Shown here in pieces: positions 60,290 through 64,000 of a stretch of DNA of 64,000 nucleotides. Numbering within the stretch: position 1 is the stretch's first letter; every line of letters begins with the position of its first letter. The stretch spans positions 37,264,773 to 37,328,772 of the forward strand of contig OX243818.1 in NCBI GenBank assembly GCA_945859605.1. The letters are read 5' to 3'. The notes beneath the pieces were generated by a model that was not told the DNA's origin, did no database searches, and saw nothing but the letters and a program-made list of their open reading frames with translations. Origin of the DNA: Lumbricus rubellus (lineage: Eukaryota > Annelida > Clitellata > Crassiclitellata > Lumbricidae). The position numbers were made by a program, and so were the translations under genes.

Positions 60290-62480
60290 TATTATTGATG
60301 ACAATGGGAGGATGGATGGATCGTGGGATGCAGGCAAGAATGCAATATGACAGTGGAATACAATGCTATGCTCTACAATATGATGCAGCTATTGTTACTT
60401 GGTAATGCATTCTTTGCATTGTTTAGGAGTGCAGATTGAAGACCGGGAAACATTATGAGGTTATAATTGGTGCATTCAAGGATGAGGTTAAAAAGGATTT
60501 CGGTGTGTGAGTCGCAAACATGATGATGATATTGATGTAGATGGTTTTATGGATCAAGAGAGCTACAACTGAGAATGAACACGGTCAGAACAGTGATTGG
60601 CTGCCGCTGAGAGTGATGAAGCCATGGGAAAACAGAAATACCGCGGTTTTCGTCTGCTGCCGCGCTACGCAAAGCGGCAAACGTCGGCTTGGCTGGTCCC
60701 ATGTCACCTCACCGTAGTAACTGGACTCTTGTGTTACCGGTATTTCAATTTCACGTTGATTCTCAGCTTTTCAAGTTGACTCAACCTCCACATTGGGAGA
60801 AATGATAAGATTGATGGAGGACAGGAAGCGTTGGAGGAACATTGTGCATGATGCGGCCGACCCTCGGATCGAGGATGGCTGAGAACAGAACAGAACAACC
60901 ACCACATGATTAATATGATTATGCAGGGTGCCTCTCTGTTTCAGCAGACTATCTTTCTCGATATTAATCTGAAATTAATGTGACTAATTTCGGTTGATCA
61001 ATTTGGCTGCCGTGATAATTATTATGATATGACAATTTACCATTTTCAATGTTAGATCTACACGATGAGCTCGGATTTGATGTAGGCTATAGGCCTATCG
61101 AGTCAGATCTATTAATATTTTTAAGCATAATACTGAACGAATCGACTGTATTTCTAATTTTCAAGTTGAGTATTATGTTTATCTGTTGACACCGAAAACC
61201 AAGACCGTGTCCTTTGCTCGTAGGCCTATGTTTAATTGTTTGCTGGTGAGCGATCGTGGAATATTTTTTGAAAGGAGACAAATTATAAAGTTCGATTTAA
61301 TGTATGATTTCAAATGCATCTCTTTTCAAGTTTTACACCGATGGTCATTGTATGATCTCACTGAAAAGTCAGGCGTTCAATAAATTGTATTCAGATCTGA
61401 ATGTCATAAAAATTATGTTTTGTTTTGCTTTTGTTGACTGTCAACCATAGGCCCTACTAGGATATAATTATTGTTACGATTCTGCAGCAGCCTGCGACGC
61501 AATCTGAAACTTGCAGTTTGAGCAACATTCTTCGGACAGTTAGCAGGCCTACTGAAATTCAATTCATTGGTGCTATTGTAGTGTCTTCTGAATCACGCTA
61601 GGAATTAATTAACTTATCGGAACTTTATTCTGGAGCCTTGAGCTGCTCATTCGTTCATTCATTCATTCATTCATTCGAGTATTTATATAGCGCCTCTTCA
61701 AGGAAACTACTCAGAGGCGCTCCCGACTCCAGCACGACCAAACATAAGTTTTAAAGTGCTCATAGAATGTGTCAGAGAGTGATCTAGGGAGCAGGCGCAA
61801 CTCAAGTTGGAGGGCATTCCATACCACTGGGCCAACCACAGGAAAATCACGATTCTGCATGATGAAGGTACGAGCAAACTGGACTAAGAGCACGCTTCAG
61901 CAATAATATTTCAGTCTCATGGGAATTACTTTTGCTTAGATCCTGTGGATTGGTAATTTCTTCTTCCGAATATAATATCCAGCTACGCCTACATGTAGAT
62001 CCACATGCCATTGATGCTTTGAGTCTTTTATTCGATCAATCTGTAGTCTTCACTCCTTTCATTTTTCCACATTCCTTCCACTGACTTCTTCAGAATTTTA
62101 GAGTGGACAATTCAGCGGAAATAGGCCATGTAAAATATTATGCCAAAGTGAAGTGGTTATTAAATGAACTTTTATGCAAACATGACTTGGTTCGAACCAA
62201 TTTTAAAGGTTGTGAAAGTTGACGGACCTTGAGGTAGGCCTGCGGTCTGATTAGTCAACTCGTGTTGCAAGCATTTTATCGATTTGAGTAGACGCAGTTC
62301 AAGCATATCGCTAAACATTGATAGTCTAAATGTAGGCCTAGGATACTTGACATACTTGTAACGCAGGATGGCTATTCGACCACGTAGCCTATAACATACC
62401 GTAATGCTGTGTTCAGGTTTGGAACAACAAAAATACCGGTAGGCTACTTTAACTAGCCTACATGAAAAAACTAACGAATC
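60290..62480. other. 3' region of the glucosidase gene and spacer
   Basis: It includes AATAAA at 61379-61384 as a candidate end for a long 3' untranslated region, and an (ATTC)n run with TATATAGCGCC at 61650-61695 (SINE-tail relic). No further gene is supported. Confidence 0.4.
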
Positions 62481-62481
62481 G

Positions 62482-62778
62482 GTGCGCGAGGAGCTTGGAA
62501 TAGAGAGGGAGGAGACACTGCAGCAAACAGCAACTTGGAGGAAATTGAGCTACTTCGGCCATGTGATGAGATCTAACGGTCTGGAAAAGGAGCTGATGAC
62601 GGCATGCGGTGAGGGAAGGAGAAGATGCGGAAGACCTAGGAAGAAATGGTTGGATGAGGTACAGGAAAAGTCTGGCATGAGACTGGAGGAGCTACGAGAG
62701 GCGACTAGAGAGAGGAGACGTTGGAGAGAATACACCAAGGCTTTCGCCAGAGCTCCAGAAGCTGACGGCACCAGGTGA
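62482..62778 (+). pseudogene. LINE reverse-transcriptase C-terminal fragment (RTE-like)
   Basis: 98 codons of the same tail family as 5321-5605: W-R-K-L-S-Y-F-G-H-V-M-R, GRRRCGRPRKKWLDEVQ and RERRRWREY. It has no ATG of its own context and no upstream polymerase domain. A GACATGA tail follows at about 62785. Confidence 0.75.
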
Positions 62779-63112
62779 CCAGATGACATGAAAAATACAA
62801 CAAATGTCTAGCTAGGAAACCGATGAATGGGCCTAATGGCCCAAAAAACTGGGTTACCTATATTTATTCTATCTTGGAAAGGCAAAATAATAAAGATAAT
62901 CTAATTAAAAGAACAACAAAACTTTGCATAGACAGCGACTTTAAGCGAAAGTCGATTTAAAATACGCTCAATGTATTTACAAAAGAATTTTTAGCGTACA
63001 GTCTGTCAAGCTGTCCTCAGCACAAACTAAAAAAACTTCATTCTTTTATAAAAGTTATAGGCCTAATTGGCGAGTGCCTTCTCATGTAGCCGATTCCTCT
63101 TTAAACACTAAT

Positions 63113-63508
63113 TCAAGTTACAACTATTAGGCTAGTAGGCCTATAGGCTATAAAGCCCGCGATACCAGCAATACATTTCAGGATGATGTTTCCTTTGGAC
63201 GGTTTGATCGCCAATCCATCTGACCTTGGGAAGAACGTTATGCCTAACCGAGGACTTTTACTCGAATCTCCTTCATCTGACTTGTCGACTGGCTTTGTTG
63301 GCTTGTCACCTGGCCTTTTTGGCTTGTCATCTGGCCTTTGTGGCTTGTCATCTGGCCTTTGTGGCTTGTCATCTGGCCATTTTGGCTTGTCATCTGGCCT
63401 TTGTGGCTTGTCATCTGGCTTTTTTGGTTTGTCATCTGGTTTTTTGTCTGAATTGTCGACTGGTTTGCCAGAAGTGCGCTTCCATCCGCCTGATAATCGA
63501 AATAACAA
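63113..63508 (-). CDS. Exon with 24-bp tandem repeat, unknown protein
   Basis: After an acceptor-like GATTATCAG (63497-63489), the minus strand holds about eight 24-bp units. They encode KPDDKPQR in one frame and MTSHKGQ-type repeats in another; because 24 is divisible by three, more than one frame stays open. The KPDDKPQR frame continues into IILKCIAGIAGFIAYR, a short hydrophobic end. The upstream exon candidate at 63673-63838 has a strong donor (GC|GTAAGTGC) but its phase fits the MTSHKGQ frame instead. The product is unknown. The sequence may be a real secreted or membrane protein or a repeat-driven artefact. Confidence 0.4.
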   Translation of the reverse strand: MLFRLSGGWKRTSGKPVDNSDKKPDDKPKKPDDKPQRPDDKPKWPDDKPQRPDDKPQRPDDKPKRPGDKPTKPVDKSDEGDSSKSPRLGITFFPRSDGLAIKPSKGNIILKCIAGIAGFIAYRPTSLIVVT

Positions 63509-63672
63509 TATTATTTGTTTAATCCAAAATGCAACGAAGGTTTAAAAAATATTTTACACACCAATAATATTTCCTAATAGGCAATAATTACTTTCCTCGC
63601 CGATGAAAATTCCTAATATAGGCTAGACTCCTACAAACTAACAAATTCCTAAAAAATAGCCTATGCACTTAC

Positions 63673-63838
63673 GCACCATAGGAAATAGTTATCGACACCG
63701 AGAAAATCAAGTTTATTGACAAAACCGCGGGCACAACACCACGTACGCTTATCAAAACCGAGCGCGATCATAATCAAGACGATCATAGCTGCGCGTGTTT
63801 GCGCATCTGTTGAAGTTCGACATTGTAACATTCCTTTG
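63673..63838 (-). CDS. Possible first exon of the repeat-containing gene
   Basis: From ATG at 63838, 55 codons with a hydrophobic stretch AAMIVLIMIALGF after a polar N-terminus (possible signal anchor), ending at TGGTGC|GTAAGT, a near-consensus donor. It joins in phase 0 to the exon starting near 63488. No homology is recognised. Confidence 0.35.
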
Positions 63839-63953
63839 AAAATAACAGTTGAAAGGTAATGACAATTAGGCCTACTATTGGAAAAGAAGAGAAGAAAGAA
63901 GGATCTGATGCACTTTAAAGGATCCACGCCTTTTTCCACGGCTACCTTTTAAG

Positions 63954-64000
63954 GGTTCCACGACAACTGGTCTACCGACAACTCGTCTCCGGACAATTGG
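63954..64000. mobile_element. Left end of a family B TIR element, cut by the window edge
   Basis: GGTTCCACGACAACTGG followed by CGACAACTCGTC and CGGACAATTGG, matching the left ends at 4369 and 5933. The rest lies outside the window. Confidence 0.8.

Overview
This is a eukaryotic window: genes are split by GT-AG introns, intergenic DNA is rich in transposons, microsatellites are long, and there are no operons. The gene set (Notch-pathway Hey repressor, GH18 chitinase with a peritrophin-type domain, GH65-type collagen-glucose glucosidase homologue, C2H2 zinc-finger arrays), tRNA-type SINEs, and the very frequent palindrome TAGGCCTA suggest a marine invertebrate. An echinoderm-like deuterostome is my best guess, not proven by anything in the window.

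Layout. 0-11.3 kb: a tandem duplication. Each copy holds an intact 13-finger C2H2 gene (1512-2768 and 8361-9498), related 3' flank, and the last exon of a minus-strand gene that looks like a membrane-protein cytoplasmic tail. That exon is intact at 10852-11192 (with the preceding exon at 12480-12579) and decayed and transposon-interrupted at about 5640-6330. Small inverted-repeat elements crowd this region. 11.3-16.5 kb: simple-sequence DNA (GTCT, CT, ATCC) and no supported gene beyond the 12.5 kb exon. 16.5-22.7 kb: a complete 8-exon chitinase gene (+), 637 aa. 22.7-24.6 kb: AT-rich minisatellite and spacer. 24.6-28.8 kb: a complete 5-exon Hey gene (-), 327 aa. A transposon's target-site duplication copies its first splice donor. 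28.8-40.5 kb: long ACAT and GTCT arrays, LINE tails, a 993-bp hAT-like element, one hAT-like element nested in another, and a few orphan exon candidates. 40.6-60.3 kb: a complete 11-exon gene (+), 867 aa, homologous to protein-glucosylgalactosylhydroxylysine glucosidase (PGGHG/ATHL1). It has a hydrophobic anchor at each end and lacks the expected general-acid glutamate. Its 8.2-kb intron 2 contains an antisense C2H2 zinc-finger array (45616-47151). 60.3-64 kb: LINE fragment, a possible two-exon gene with a 24-bp tandem repeat, and the start of another transposon.

The genes do not form a pathway; they are independent neighbours. The most unusual feature is a group of compact terminal-inverted-repeat elements. 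At least four unrelated kinds of ends (GGTAAAAG..., GGTTCCACGACAACTGG..., GGTAAACGTGTAG..., CCAGACAATTCG...) enclose the same internal repeat of roughly 33 bp, core GAAATAGAAGCTGGATTGAT. Several have target-site duplications of 8-9 bp.

All exon joins were made by hand from reading phase and splice consensus. The three multi-exon models close in frame without internal stops, which is strong internal support. No database search was possible, so the family names rest on recognised motifs.
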